A stretch of 17,847 nucleotides of DNA from JAFGRR01 sp964499235 (GTDB lineage: Bacteria > Planctomycetota > Phycisphaerae > UBA1845 > Fen-1342), in assembly GCA_964499235.1 (NCBI GenBank), contig CAZCKC010000072.1, positions 1 to 17,847 on the forward strand. The letters run 5' to 3'. Shown here piece after piece: positions 8,413-14,853 of this stretch. Within the stretch, counting starts at the first letter, position 1, and each line of letters starts with the position of its first letter. Position numbers and translations under genes: made by a program. The notes under the pieces are model-generated. The model saw nothing but the letters and a program-made list of their open reading frames with translations, made no database searches and was not told the DNA's origin.

Positions 8413-9363
8413 CTAGTACAGACGCTCGTCGATGGCGTCGGCCGCGAGGTCCCGGGTGAACAGGCGGTCCTCGACCTTGATCCACTTCGGCACGGTCTCG
8501 CCGGCGAGGATCTTGTCGATTGCGTCGAAGACGAGCGGGCCGAGCAGCGGATTGCACTCGACGGTGGCGTTGAGGTCACCGTCGATCATGGCCTGGAAGG
8601 CGTCGCGGATGCCGTCGATCGAGACGATCAGGATGTCGTCGCCGGGGTCGAGGCCGGCCTCCTCGATGGCCTGGATCGCGCCGAGGGCCATGTCGTCGTT
8701 GTGGGCGTAGACGGCGTGGATTTCCTCGCCGCCGGACTTCAGGAACGCCTCCATGACCTCTTTGCCGCGGGCGCGGCTGAAGTCGGCGTCCTGGGACTTG
8801 ATGATCTTGACGCCGGGGGTGTTGGCGATGGCCTCCGCGAAGCCCTGCTTGCGGTCGAGGGCGGGGGCGGCGCCGGCGGTGCCCTGGAGCTCGACGATGT
8901 TGCCCTCGCCGTCGAGAGCGTCGACGAGCCACTCGCCGGCCATCCGGCCTTCGGCGACGAAGTCGGAGGCGATGAGGGTCGTGTAGAGGGATTCGTTGGG
9001 GACGTCGATCCCGCGGTCGACCAGGATTACGGGGATGTCGGCCTGTTTGACCTCGGTGAGGATCGGTTCCCAGCCGGTCTCGACCTGTGGGGCGAGGACG
9101 ATGGCGTCGACGCCCTGGGCGATGAAGGTGTTGAGGGCCTGGAGTTGGTTCTCCTGCTTGCCCTGGGCATCGGAGAAGTAGAGGCGGATGCCGCGGTTTT
9201 CGGCCTCTGAGCGAATTGATTCGGTCTCGGCGGTCCGCCAGGCGCTCTCGGCGCCGATCTGGGAGAAGCCGACGCGGGAGGAGGCCGCCTCGCGTTCGCA
9301 GCCCGCAAAGAAGCTGGCCAGGGCGACGAGGGTGGCAGGAGTGAGGCCGGAGAAGCGACGCAT
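8413..9363 (-). CDS. ytfQ: Furanose-binding lipoprotein of ABC transporter, YtfQ-like
   Basis: This is the sugar-binding protein of the importer, 316 residues, of the periplasmic-binding type 1 (ribose/galactofuranose) family. The N-terminus has MRR, a hydrophobic stretch and a lipobox FAGC with the lipidated cysteine at residue 22, so it should be a membrane-anchored lipoprotein, unlike the soluble E. coli YtfQ. Segments matching E. coli YtfQ run the whole length: VGFSQIGAES (31-40), QGVDAIVLAPQVETGWEP (83-100), VELQGTAGAAPALDRKQGFAEA, GKEVMEAF, VYAHNDDM (218-225) and VSIDG. ATG 9363 has AGGAG six bases upstream. It is the first gene of the operon, as usual. E. coli YtfQ prefers galactofuranose; the GH127 gene next door suggests L-arabinofuranose, but the binding residues cannot settle this by eye. 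Confidence 0.93.
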   Translation of the reverse strand: MRRFSGLTPATLVALASFFAGCEREAASSRVGFSQIGAESAWRTAETESIRSEAENRGIRLYFSDAQGKQENQLQALNTFIAQGVDAIVLAPQVETGWEPILTEVKQADIPVILVDRGIDVPNESLYTTLIASDFVAEGRMAGEWLVDALDGEGNIVELQGTAGAAPALDRKQGFAEAIANTPGVKIIKSQDADFSRARGKEVMEAFLKSGGEEIHAVYAHNDDMALGAIQAIEEAGLDPGDDILIVSIDGIRDAFQAMIDGDLNATVECNPLLGPLVFDAIDKILAGETVPKWIKVEDRLFTRDLAADAIDERLY

Positions 9364-9593
9364 CGACGGCTCCTGTGTGAGGTGAGGGGCTCGATCCGGA
9401 AGCGCTCACTGGCGGGGCGGCGAGGGGCGCGGGGCCGTCGGCGGTGGTTCCGGAGATCGGCCCGGCATGCGGCCACGTACGCGAGGGCCAGCCGGATTCG
9501 TCACGGGCGCAGCATGCCCGATGGCGGCGGGTCGGACAAGCCGTCCGGAGACAAAAATGTCGCCAGAAGGTGGATTCCGGGATGTGAGGGGTG

Positions 9594-9625
9594 ATTGTAA
9601 TAGTTGGCCAGGCCAACCTCGACCC
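9594..9625 (-). promoter_or_regulatory. Candidate promoter of the furanose-uptake operon
   Basis: Read on the minus strand, a TACAAT -10-like box occupies 9599-9594. The 17 bases upstream of it contain the 15-base palindrome, and the -35 position (TCGAGG) is poor, as would suit a regulated promoter. Transcription would begin near 9587 and give a leader of about 220 bases. This is a pattern match only. Confidence 0.38.
9603..9617. promoter_or_regulatory. Perfect 15-base inverted repeat, candidate operator
   Basis: GTTGGCCAGGCCAAC is perfectly symmetric about its central A (7-base arms). It sits immediately upstream of the -10-like box of the minus-strand operon, where a bound repressor would block RNA polymerase. 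The obvious candidate ligand is the GntR/LacI hybrid regulator encoded at 14950-16059. I saw no second copy in the window. The odd-length symmetry differs from the classic Bacillus AraR and LacI operators. Confidence 0.45.
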
Positions 9626-9690
9626 TGGCAGGCCCGCGCGAGACGGACTGGCAGCGTTTGTTAAGAAGGCGTTAAAGGCGCACGTGAGGC

Positions 9691-9720
9691 TTCCGTGGAT
9701 CGATTGGGACTTGCTACACT
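9691..9720 (+). promoter_or_regulatory. Candidate rightward promoter for the first PEP-CTERM gene
   Basis: An extended -10 pattern TGCTACACT ends at 9720 (TACACT at 9715-9720) with a weak TTCCGT about 18 bases upstream. It would give a leader of about 150 bases to the GTG at 9878. This is weak evidence from box matching alone. Confidence 0.28.
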
Positions 9721-9826
9721 TATCCCCATTCGGGCCGGCGGGAGCGAGGGGCTCCGGCGGCAGCGGCCCGGCTTTGGGGCGATGGGCAAGCCCACAGAAT
9801 CTTCGTTGAATCAAGGGGCATGGTCT

Positions 9827-9845
9827 GGCCAGCGAGGTGCTGGTC
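9827..9845 (+). other. Hairpin upstream of the first PEP-CTERM ribosome site
   Basis: CCAGC (9829-9833) pairs with GCTGG (9839-9843) across a GAGGT loop, and outer G-T and G-C pairs extend it. It ends about 20 bases before the GGAGG ribosome site. The leader of the second PEP-CTERM gene has a hairpin with the same CCAGC/GCTGG arms (10801-10832). Confidence 0.4.
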
Positions 9846-9877
9846 TGGGCTGCTGTCAACCTTTTGGAGGGAGCATT

Positions 9878-10531
9878 GTGAAGCATTTGATGGTTGCAAT
9901 CAGCATGGTGGGTTTCGGCGTGGCCGGAGCCAACGCACAGGGTTTCGTCGACTTCGACGGGACGGAAACCGGTCTCGTCGGCTACACGAACGACGTGATC
10001 ACGNNNNNNNNNNNNNNNNNNNNNNNNNNNNNNNNNNNNNNNNNNNNNNNNNNNNNNNNNNNNNNNNNNNNNNNNNNNNNNNNNNNNNNNNNNNNNNNNN
10101 NNNCCGCGGTGGCAACGTTCACGTTCGCCGTGGCGGGCCTGAGCAACATCGTCGTGAGCGCTGATTTCGCTGCAATGGGCGATTTCGAGGGCTCGGACAG
10201 CTTCGTGTTTGAGTACTCGTTTGACGGGGCGAACTATTTCGACCTGTTCGTCAGCTCCGTCGATGAGGCCGGCTCGCAGAACTACCTGATGGACAGCGGG
10301 CTGGGCGTGACGCTGGACGATCCAGTGTCGATCAACGGCGTGCTGTTGAACGACGACTTCCAGACGATCTCGGCCCCCGTAACCGGTACCGGCAGTGAGC
10401 TGACGATTCGGTTCACGGCCGAGGCGAACGGCGGCAGCGAGGGCTTTGGGTTTGATAACCTGACGGTGGTGCCGGAACCGGCGTCGCTGGTGACGCTGGC
10501 GCTGGGTCTGCTGATGATCCGCCGGCGGTAA
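9878..10531 (+). CDS. PEP-CTERM sorting-domain protein, interrupted by assembly gap
   Basis: This is a secreted protein of unknown function with a C-terminal PEP-CTERM tail, VVPEPASL, a hydrophobic stretch and IRRR, expected to be handled by an exosortase at the cell envelope. GTG 9878 has an excellent ribosome site, GGAGG, seven bases upstream. The N-terminus is a signal peptide (MKHLMVAISMVGFGVAGANA, then QGFVDFDGTE). The 100 Ns at 10004-10103 fall inside the gene. Frame is kept across the placeholder, but its length is arbitrary, so the true protein length is unknown and the two halves could in principle come from different genes. The part after the gap (SDSFVFEYSFDGANYFDLF, then GSELTIRFTAEANGGSEGFGFDNLTV) looks like a beta-sandwich of the kind common in PEP-CTERM proteins. 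A strong terminator follows. A surface or extracellular role is inferred. Confidence 0.75.
   Translation: MKHLMVAISMVGFGVAGANAQGFVDFDGTETGLVGYTNDVITXXXXXXXXXXXXXXXXXXXXXXXXXXXXXXXXXXAVATFTFAVAGLSNIVVSADFAAMGDFEGSDSFVFEYSFDGANYFDLFVSSVDEAGSQNYLMDSGLGVTLDDPVSINGVLLNDDFQTISAPVTGTGSELTIRFTAEANGGSEGFGFDNLTVVPEPASLVTLALGLLMIRRR
10004..10103. other. Assembly gap (100 Ns)
   Basis: This is exactly 100 undetermined bases, the conventional placeholder for a gap of unknown length. It lies within the first PEP-CTERM gene, so any statement about that gene's length, or about joining its halves, is provisional. Confidence 0.98.
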
Positions 10532-10588
10532 AACACCTAACCCCCTCAGGCGTCAAGATTTGCCGTCGAAAGGGGGAAAAATGGGCAC

Positions 10589-10634
10589 GCAGCGGGCAGC
10601 GTTCCGGTCACCGGTTCGCTGCCCGCTGCTTTTT
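10589..10634 (+). terminator. Rho-independent terminator after first PEP-CTERM gene
   Basis: This is a perfect 12-base-pair stem, GCAGCGGGCAGC (10589-10600) with GCTGCCCGCTGC (10618-10629). Its 17-base loop has its own CCGG/CCGG pairing, and five Ts (10630-10634) follow. It lies 58 bases past the stop codon. Confidence 0.88.
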
Positions 10635-10682
10635 GGCGAGGCGTAGTACCGTCAATTCAGGAAATATGGCGGGACGGAAACT

Positions 10683-10740
10683 TTGACGTGCGGCTCAAAA
10701 TTCGGTTGATCCAAATCATTATAGCATGATATCATTCTCG
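10683..10740 (+). promoter_or_regulatory. AT-rich promoter-like island before second PEP-CTERM gene
   Basis: The stretch from about 10691 to 10740 is much richer in A and T than its surroundings. It contains TTGATC (10706-10711), TATAGC (10720-10725) and a perfect palindrome ATGATATCAT (10726-10735). A TTGACG lies at 10683-10688. No pair of boxes has ideal spacing, so the exact promoter is unresolved, but composition and position after a terminator point to transcription starting here. Confidence 0.42.
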
Positions 10741-10800
10741 TTTACTGGCCGGGAGTTTTGTCGCCCTTCGGCACCTCTCATGACCCGGTTGGTAAGACGA

Positions 10801-10832
10801 ACCAGCGGCGGGACGGAAGCGCCGTGGCTGGT
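10801..10832 (+). other. Hairpin in leader of second PEP-CTERM gene
   Basis: ACCAGC (10801-10806) pairs with GCTGGT (10827-10832), and GGCG (10807-10810) with CGCC (10820-10823), leaving a GTG bulge and a GGACGGAAG loop. It lies 70 bases before the ATG. The 12-base GGCGGGACGGAA repeat forms its inner arm and loop. I do not recognise it as a known riboswitch. Confidence 0.42.
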
Positions 10833-10902
10833 GAGCCCATTGGCACCGGAGGCGCGACGCGCGTTCGCCCTCTCGACATGTCCACCCTTGGAGGAGGAAA
10901 CG

Positions 10903-12000
10903 ATGAAGAAACTGATTGCCTGGAGTGTGGCAGGAATGGCGGCGTTGGCGACGAGCGCGCAGGCCGACTTTTTTCTGCACAACACGCTGGACCTGAGCAA
11001 CACCGACCTGTTTGGGGCGGCGTTGTTCGACAACGAGTCGTCGCTGGGGACGAGCCCGTCGGCGATCACGACCGACGGCAGCAGCCTGTTCATTGCCGGT
11101 TTTAACGGCGGGACAGGGACGAAGGCCGGCGTTGTGCGGATTGAGGACCCGTTCTCGGCGGCGCCGACAACGACCGAGTTTGTCTCGCTGGAGACGCCGG
11201 GCAGCCGCGGTTTCAGCGGCTTGGCGTACGACGCGGCGACCGGGAGTGTGCTGGCGGCGTATGACGACGGCGCGGCGGACGCGAACGGCATCACCGCGTG
11301 GCACGCGACGACGGGCGGTCTGCTGTGGGCGAAGGAAGCCCGCGGCGGCAGCAGCGTTGAGCTGGACCCGGGCGTGGGTGGCAGTGGTCGCGGGGCGGCC
11401 TGGACGACGTTCGGCTCGGGCCGGCGGGCGTTGCAGGACATCGTCACGGGCAACGACATCTTCACGACCGGCGACGGGATGATCATCAACGGTACAGGTA
11501 CCGGCACATTCTGGCGGGACCTGGATTTTGCGCCGAACGGTGACATCTGGCTGCGGGAAGGCAACAACGTGATCCAGGGCGTGCGCGATGGGGCGAACAG
11601 CCTGTCGGCGACGAACCTGGTGGTGGACGCGACCGAGGCCGACTTTGTGAACGGCCAGAACATCGCGTATCTGGACGGCCTGGCGGGCGGCGACCTGGTG
11701 GTCTACAACGACCGCTCGTCGACGGGTCTGGGCCAGCCATTCTCGTTCAACGTGCAGTTGATCAACACCGACGGGACCGCGGCCGCGGCGCAATTCCTGG
11801 CGGGGCTGGGGGGCGCGTTGGATCCGGCGTTCGGGCTGGGCAGCGGTTACTGGGACTTCGAGTGGGATGCGGCGAACGAGACGCTGTACGTGCTCGATTT
11901 CTCGAATCGGCTGGTGTACCAGTTCAAGACGAATCCGATTCCGGAGCCGACGACGGCGTTGCTGTTGGTTCTGGGCGGGCTGCTGGTTCGCCGGCGGTAA
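10903..12000 (+). CDS. Secreted beta-propeller-like PEP-CTERM protein
   Basis: This is a 365-residue exported protein of unknown biochemical role. Residues 1-21 form a signal peptide (MKKLIAWSVAGMAALATSAQA). The body has repeated short strands of the type SGLAYDAATGSVLAAYDD (105-122), WRDLDFAPNGDIWL and FEWDAANETLYVLDFSNRLVYQF (319-341), typical of beta-propeller or strictosidine-like repeats. The C-terminus is a classic PEP-CTERM tail: P347-E348-P349, a hydrophobic helix, and RRR at the end. ATG 10903 has GAGGAGG five bases upstream. It is related to the dockerin-type protein at 13110-14816, sharing the propeller blocks but not the tail. Exosortase sorting to the outer envelope is inferred from the tail; no exosortase gene is in this window. 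Confidence 0.8.
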   Translation: MKKLIAWSVAGMAALATSAQADFFLHNTLDLSNTDLFGAALFDNESSLGTSPSAITTDGSSLFIAGFNGGTGTKAGVVRIEDPFSAAPTTTEFVSLETPGSRGFSGLAYDAATGSVLAAYDDGAADANGITAWHATTGGLLWAKEARGGSSVELDPGVGGSGRGAAWTTFGSGRRALQDIVTGNDIFTTGDGMIINGTGTGTFWRDLDFAPNGDIWLREGNNVIQGVRDGANSLSATNLVVDATEADFVNGQNIAYLDGLAGGDLVVYNDRSSTGLGQPFSFNVQLINTDGTAAAAQFLAGLGGALDPAFGLGSGYWDFEWDAANETLYVLDFSNRLVYQFKTNPIPEPTTALLLVLGGLLVRRR

Positions 12001-12006
12001 TTATGA

Positions 12007-12055
12007 CAACCAGCGCGCGGGTCGGGCCAGCGGCTCTGCCCGCGCGTTGTTTTTT
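12007..12055 (+). terminator. Rho-independent terminator after second PEP-CTERM gene
   Basis: CGCGCGGG (12014-12021) pairs with CCCGCGCG (12039-12046), and CAA/TTG extends the base across a small bulge. Six Ts (12050-12055) follow. It begins seven bases after the stop codon and ends 51 bases before the start of the pseudopilin gene, so it may also limit read-through into that gene. Confidence 0.85.
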
Positions 12056-12106
12056 CAGAGCGTCTGAGTGGGAATGAGTGGGCAGTCCGAACAGCGAGGG
12101 CACGCC

Positions 12107-13060
12107 ATGGTGATTCGAAAGCGCGGCTTTACCCTGATTGAACTCTTAGTCGTGGTCGCGATTATCGCGCTTTTGATTTCGATCCTGTTGCCGTCGCTGA
12201 ACCGGGCCCGGCAGCAGGCCAAGAAGGTGGTGTGCGCGAGCAATTTGCGCTCCTTGGCGCAGGCGATGGTGACGTATGCGAACGAGAACAACGACGAGCT
12301 GCCGGCGCACCAGGGGCCGGAGCCGAAGTACGTCTTCATCGCCTTCGCCCCGGCGGCGCCGGCGAACCAGTGGCACCTGGGCGAATTGCTGCTGCCGATG
12401 ATGAACATGCCGGCGCTGAAGCGCGGGTCGGACGGGCGGTTCGAGGTGGAGGAGCTGCAGCGGTTCAAGGAGACGGGGAAGATCTTCTATTGTCCGTCGT
12501 CGGGCAACCTGACCCGGGAGGGCAACGATCCGCCGTTCGGCGAGCCGAACGCCATCGGCATGTTCATGGACTACGCCCAGGTCATGGGCTTCATGGGGCC
12601 GGCGTCGATCCGGCTAGGCAACCGGCTGCAGGCGATCTCGCCGGACGGAGTGTTCAAGGTGCTGGATGACGAGCAGCAGGCGATCGAGCCGCCGACCGGG
12701 TCGTTGTCGGGCGGATCGCTGTGGGACATCCCGCACAGCGTGAGCGATGTGCGTTATCGCCGGGTGCCCGGCAGCAACGCCGAGGTGCCGTTAATGATGG
12801 ACCTGGTGGTTTCGATCGGCCGGACGGAGAGCCAGTACCAGTCGCAGTACGACCAGGGACAGGGCGAGCTGCAGCCGAAGATCGGCAACCATCCGCGCTA
12901 TACGGAAGTCAACGAGAACAGCGGCGTCGACATGTCGGGCGGCAACTATGCGTACATCGACGGGCACGTCGAGTGGCAGCAGGCCGACAATGTCGCGCCG
13001 CGGCTGCTGATCGACCGGCAGTTCGCGGGCGGCTCGAATCGGCCGACCTACTGGTGGTAA
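12107..13060 (+). CDS. Pseudopilin-like protein with prepilin leader and DG motif
   Basis: This is a 317-residue protein of the type II/IV pseudopilin-like class that is abundant in planctomycetes and relatives. The leader MVIRKRG is cut before F8 by prepilin peptidase, with E12 at the +5 position, followed by the hydrophobic helix LLVVVAIIALLISILLPSL (13-31) and a basic, coiled stretch. The long C-terminal head is of unknown function. Near its end, the H-X9-DG motif of this class appears as D275-X9-D285-G286 followed by H287, so the leading His is replaced by Asp. ATG 12107 has GAGGG six bases upstream. Longer starts at 12068 or 12074 would add residues before the short leader and have no ribosome site. 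It lies between two related secreted propeller proteins. A role in a surface assembly or glycan binding is inferred, not shown. Confidence 0.85.
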   Translation: MVIRKRGFTLIELLVVVAIIALLISILLPSLNRARQQAKKVVCASNLRSLAQAMVTYANENNDELPAHQGPEPKYVFIAFAPAAPANQWHLGELLLPMMNMPALKRGSDGRFEVEELQRFKETGKIFYCPSSGNLTREGNDPPFGEPNAIGMFMDYAQVMGFMGPASIRLGNRLQAISPDGVFKVLDDEQQAIEPPTGSLSGGSLWDIPHSVSDVRYRRVPGSNAEVPLMMDLVVSIGRTESQYQSQYDQGQGELQPKIGNHPRYTEVNENSGVDMSGGNYAYIDGHVEWQQADNVAPRLLIDRQFAGGSNRPTYWW

Positions 13061-13069
13061 TCGCGTTGA

Positions 13070-13086
13070 TCCGGCTGCGGGCCGGA
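13070..13086 (+). other. Small stem-loop between pseudopilin and dockerin-type genes
   Basis: TCCGGC (13070-13075) and GCCGGA (13081-13086) form a perfect six-base stem with a TGCGG loop in the 49-base gap. No T-run follows, so read-through and co-transcription of the two genes is likely. Confidence 0.4.
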
Positions 13087-13109
13087 CGCTTGGGGAAAGG
13101 ATCACGAAC

Positions 13110-14816
13110 ATGAATTCGTCGCAGTGCAGCAAGGTCATCGCAGGGGTGGTGCTGGCGGCCGGCGTCGCGGTGGCGGCGGCGCAGGATCACCCGTTCCGGC
13201 TGGTCAACGTGGTCGACCTGTTCGAACTCCACTCGATCGACAACTTCGACAACGAATTTGACCCGGTGTCGCAGGAACCGGCGGGGTATGCCGACTACCT
13301 GGCGAGCCCGCGGATCGGGACGAACCCGGGCGTGGTCACGGTGTCGGGCGACCGGGCGTGGATCGGCGGCTACAACAACAACGCCGACTTCAACGCGTTC
13401 ACGGGGACGGACGAGGGCAACCGGGCGGCGTGGTACGCGTCGGTCGGCGTGGCCGAGGTGAACGGCATCGGCTTCGCGTCGGGTTTCGGCGCGGAGACGT
13501 TCGTGCGGTATCCCGGCACGTTCCAGGTCGGCCCCGGGCTGCGGATCAGCGACTGGGTCAGCGGCATGGACTATGACCCGAACGCGATGGTGTTGTACGT
13601 CGCATTCGACGCCAACGTGCCGTCGTTCCCGTTCATTCTGCCGGACCCGTCGCTGGACTGGACGACGTACGAGACCTACCTGGCGGCGGTCGACGCGAAC
13701 CCGGAGAGCCCGACCTACGCGCAGGTGCTGTGGCTCGAGGAGAACCCGCTGACGGGGACGGACGAGGACCGGATCCGGGCCGGCGTGGCGGTGGATCCGC
13801 TGGCGCCGAACTGGATCGGCGTGCCGCGGCAGGGGCTGGGGCAGCTCGACCTCTTCGACGTGACCGACCTGGCGGCGGGGATCGTCAGCCGGCAGATTAC
13901 GGACGTGGCCGCCCTGCAATGCAACTCGACGGCGTTTCGCGGGCATGACTTCCACCCGGAGACGGGCGAGTGGTTCGGGCGGGTGCTCAACGGCATCCAG
14001 TACGTGCCGCGTGACACGCGGACCACGGTAGCGCCGTTCGCGACGTTCCCGCTGTTCATCGTGGAGGGCGAGGGCGGTGACGGGCTCGCCAACACGACGG
14101 CGGCGGGCGACGACGAGCAGCTGATCGCGGTCGGCGCGGCGGCCGCGCCGGGCGAAAACGTCATCGGCGTCGGCGACAACGGCGTGCTCGACACGCAGCC
14201 GGAAGGCGACGACCTGTTCACGTCGAACGCGCTGATTACGGAGCGGATCCTGGGCAACAATCCGGCGACGACGGAGTGCGCTTTGGATCCGGACGGCTTC
14301 CCAGCGGGCAGCAACCCGCAGGGGCAGGGCATCGCGATCATTCCGGCCAGCAACCTGGCGGACGCGACCGAGGACCTGCTGCTGGCGAACAACCGGCCGA
14401 CGTTCGGGTCGGGGATGGAGACCGAGATCAAGTTCTTCGGGACGGACGGGACGCCGATGGCGGACCTGCCGATCCCGTGCGCGCCGCTGGCGGGTGAGAA
14501 CACCGGCATCGCGATGTACGACATGGACTACGACGCGGAGAGCGGGACGCTGGTGGTGCTGGAGTTCGAGCGGCGGCTGCTGTTCGTGTACCGGGCGGAG
14601 CTGGTGGACGGCGAGCCGGTGCCGAAGTTCGACTTCACCCGCAACGGGGCGCTGGACCTGGCGGACTTTGCGGGCTTCCAGGACTGCTTCACGGGCGCGG
14701 GCAACGTGGATGGCCTGTCGCTCAACTGCCTGCGCATGAACGCGGACAGCGACTGTGACGTCGACATCGTCGACTTCGCGGCGTTCGAGGCCGCCTTTTT
14801 GACGGGCGGCGCGTAG
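13110..14816 (+). CDS. Secreted beta-propeller-like protein with dockerin-like C-terminus
   Basis: This is a 568-residue exported protein of unknown function. A signal peptide spans about residues 1-24 (hydrophobic core VIAGVVLAAGVAVAAA). The body shows propeller-like blocks: SGMDYDPNAMVLYVAFD (151-167), RGHDFHPETGEWFGRVLNG (277-295) and YDMDYDAESGTLVVLEFERRLLFVY (470-494). These line up with blocks in the PEP-CTERM protein at 10903-12000, so the two are diverged relatives. The end (about 506-565) carries two Ca-binding, dockerin type I-like segments, D508-F-T-R-N512-G-A-L-D516-L-A-D519 and N544-A-D546-S-D548-C-D550-V-D552-I-V-D555, joined by a loop with cysteines 526 and 540. ATG 13110 has AAAGGA about eight bases upstream. 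It follows the pseudopilin gene by 49 bases, probably in one transcript. No cohesin gene is visible here. Confidence 0.8.
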   Translation: MNSSQCSKVIAGVVLAAGVAVAAAQDHPFRLVNVVDLFELHSIDNFDNEFDPVSQEPAGYADYLASPRIGTNPGVVTVSGDRAWIGGYNNNADFNAFTGTDEGNRAAWYASVGVAEVNGIGFASGFGAETFVRYPGTFQVGPGLRISDWVSGMDYDPNAMVLYVAFDANVPSFPFILPDPSLDWTTYETYLAAVDANPESPTYAQVLWLEENPLTGTDEDRIRAGVAVDPLAPNWIGVPRQGLGQLDLFDVTDLAAGIVSRQITDVAALQCNSTAFRGHDFHPETGEWFGRVLNGIQYVPRDTRTTVAPFATFPLFIVEGEGGDGLANTTAAGDDEQLIAVGAAAAPGENVIGVGDNGVLDTQPEGDDLFTSNALITERILGNNPATTECALDPDGFPAGSNPQGQGIAIIPASNLADATEDLLLANNRPTFGSGMETEIKFFGTDGTPMADLPIPCAPLAGENTGIAMYDMDYDAESGTLVVLEFERRLLFVYRAELVDGEPVPKFDFTRNGALDLADFAGFQDCFTGAGNVDGLSLNCLRMNADSDCDVDIVDFAAFEAAFLTGGA

Positions 14817-14853
14817 GGCAGCGCCTTGCCGCCTTCGCGCGCGGCTTCTCTGG

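Larger units (their letters stand above)
9364..9877. other. Divergent intergenic region (514 bases)
   Basis: No convincing gene is present; short open frames here have no start signals or recognisable protein. The left part would be a leader of about 220 bases for the minus-strand operon and contains a spaced inverted repeat (GGCATGC at 9464-9470, GCATGCC at 9512-9518) and a small GACA-AAAA-TGTC element (9550-9561). The centre holds the 15-base palindrome and promoter-like boxes listed separately. The right part is the leader of the first PEP-CTERM gene. Confidence 0.7.
10532..10902. other. Intergenic region between the two PEP-CTERM genes (371 bases)
   Basis: No gene is seen. From left to right it holds a terminator (10589-10634), an AT-rich promoter-like island (about 10640-10740), and a leader of about 160 bases with a hairpin (10801-10832). 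A 12-base direct repeat, GGCGGGACGGAA, occurs at 10668-10679 and 10807-10818. Confidence 0.75.

Noticed and set aside
8343..8579. Longer start for the GH127 gene
   Set aside because: The open frame extends to 8579, but a proper signal peptide begins at 8342 with AAGGAG upstream, and the extension overlaps the binding-protein gene.
9382..9809. Several short open frames in the divergent intergenic region
   Set aside because: They lack ribosome sites, have arginine- and glycine-rich products, and overlap one another in several frames. None looks like a protein.
10668..10850. Possible cyclic-di-GMP (GEMM) riboswitch suggested by GGGACGGAA in the leader
   Set aside because: The other conserved parts of the GEMM core (the CACGCA and GGCAAACC-like segments and the tetraloop-receptor arrangement) are not found around it. 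Only the short purine-rich string resembles it.
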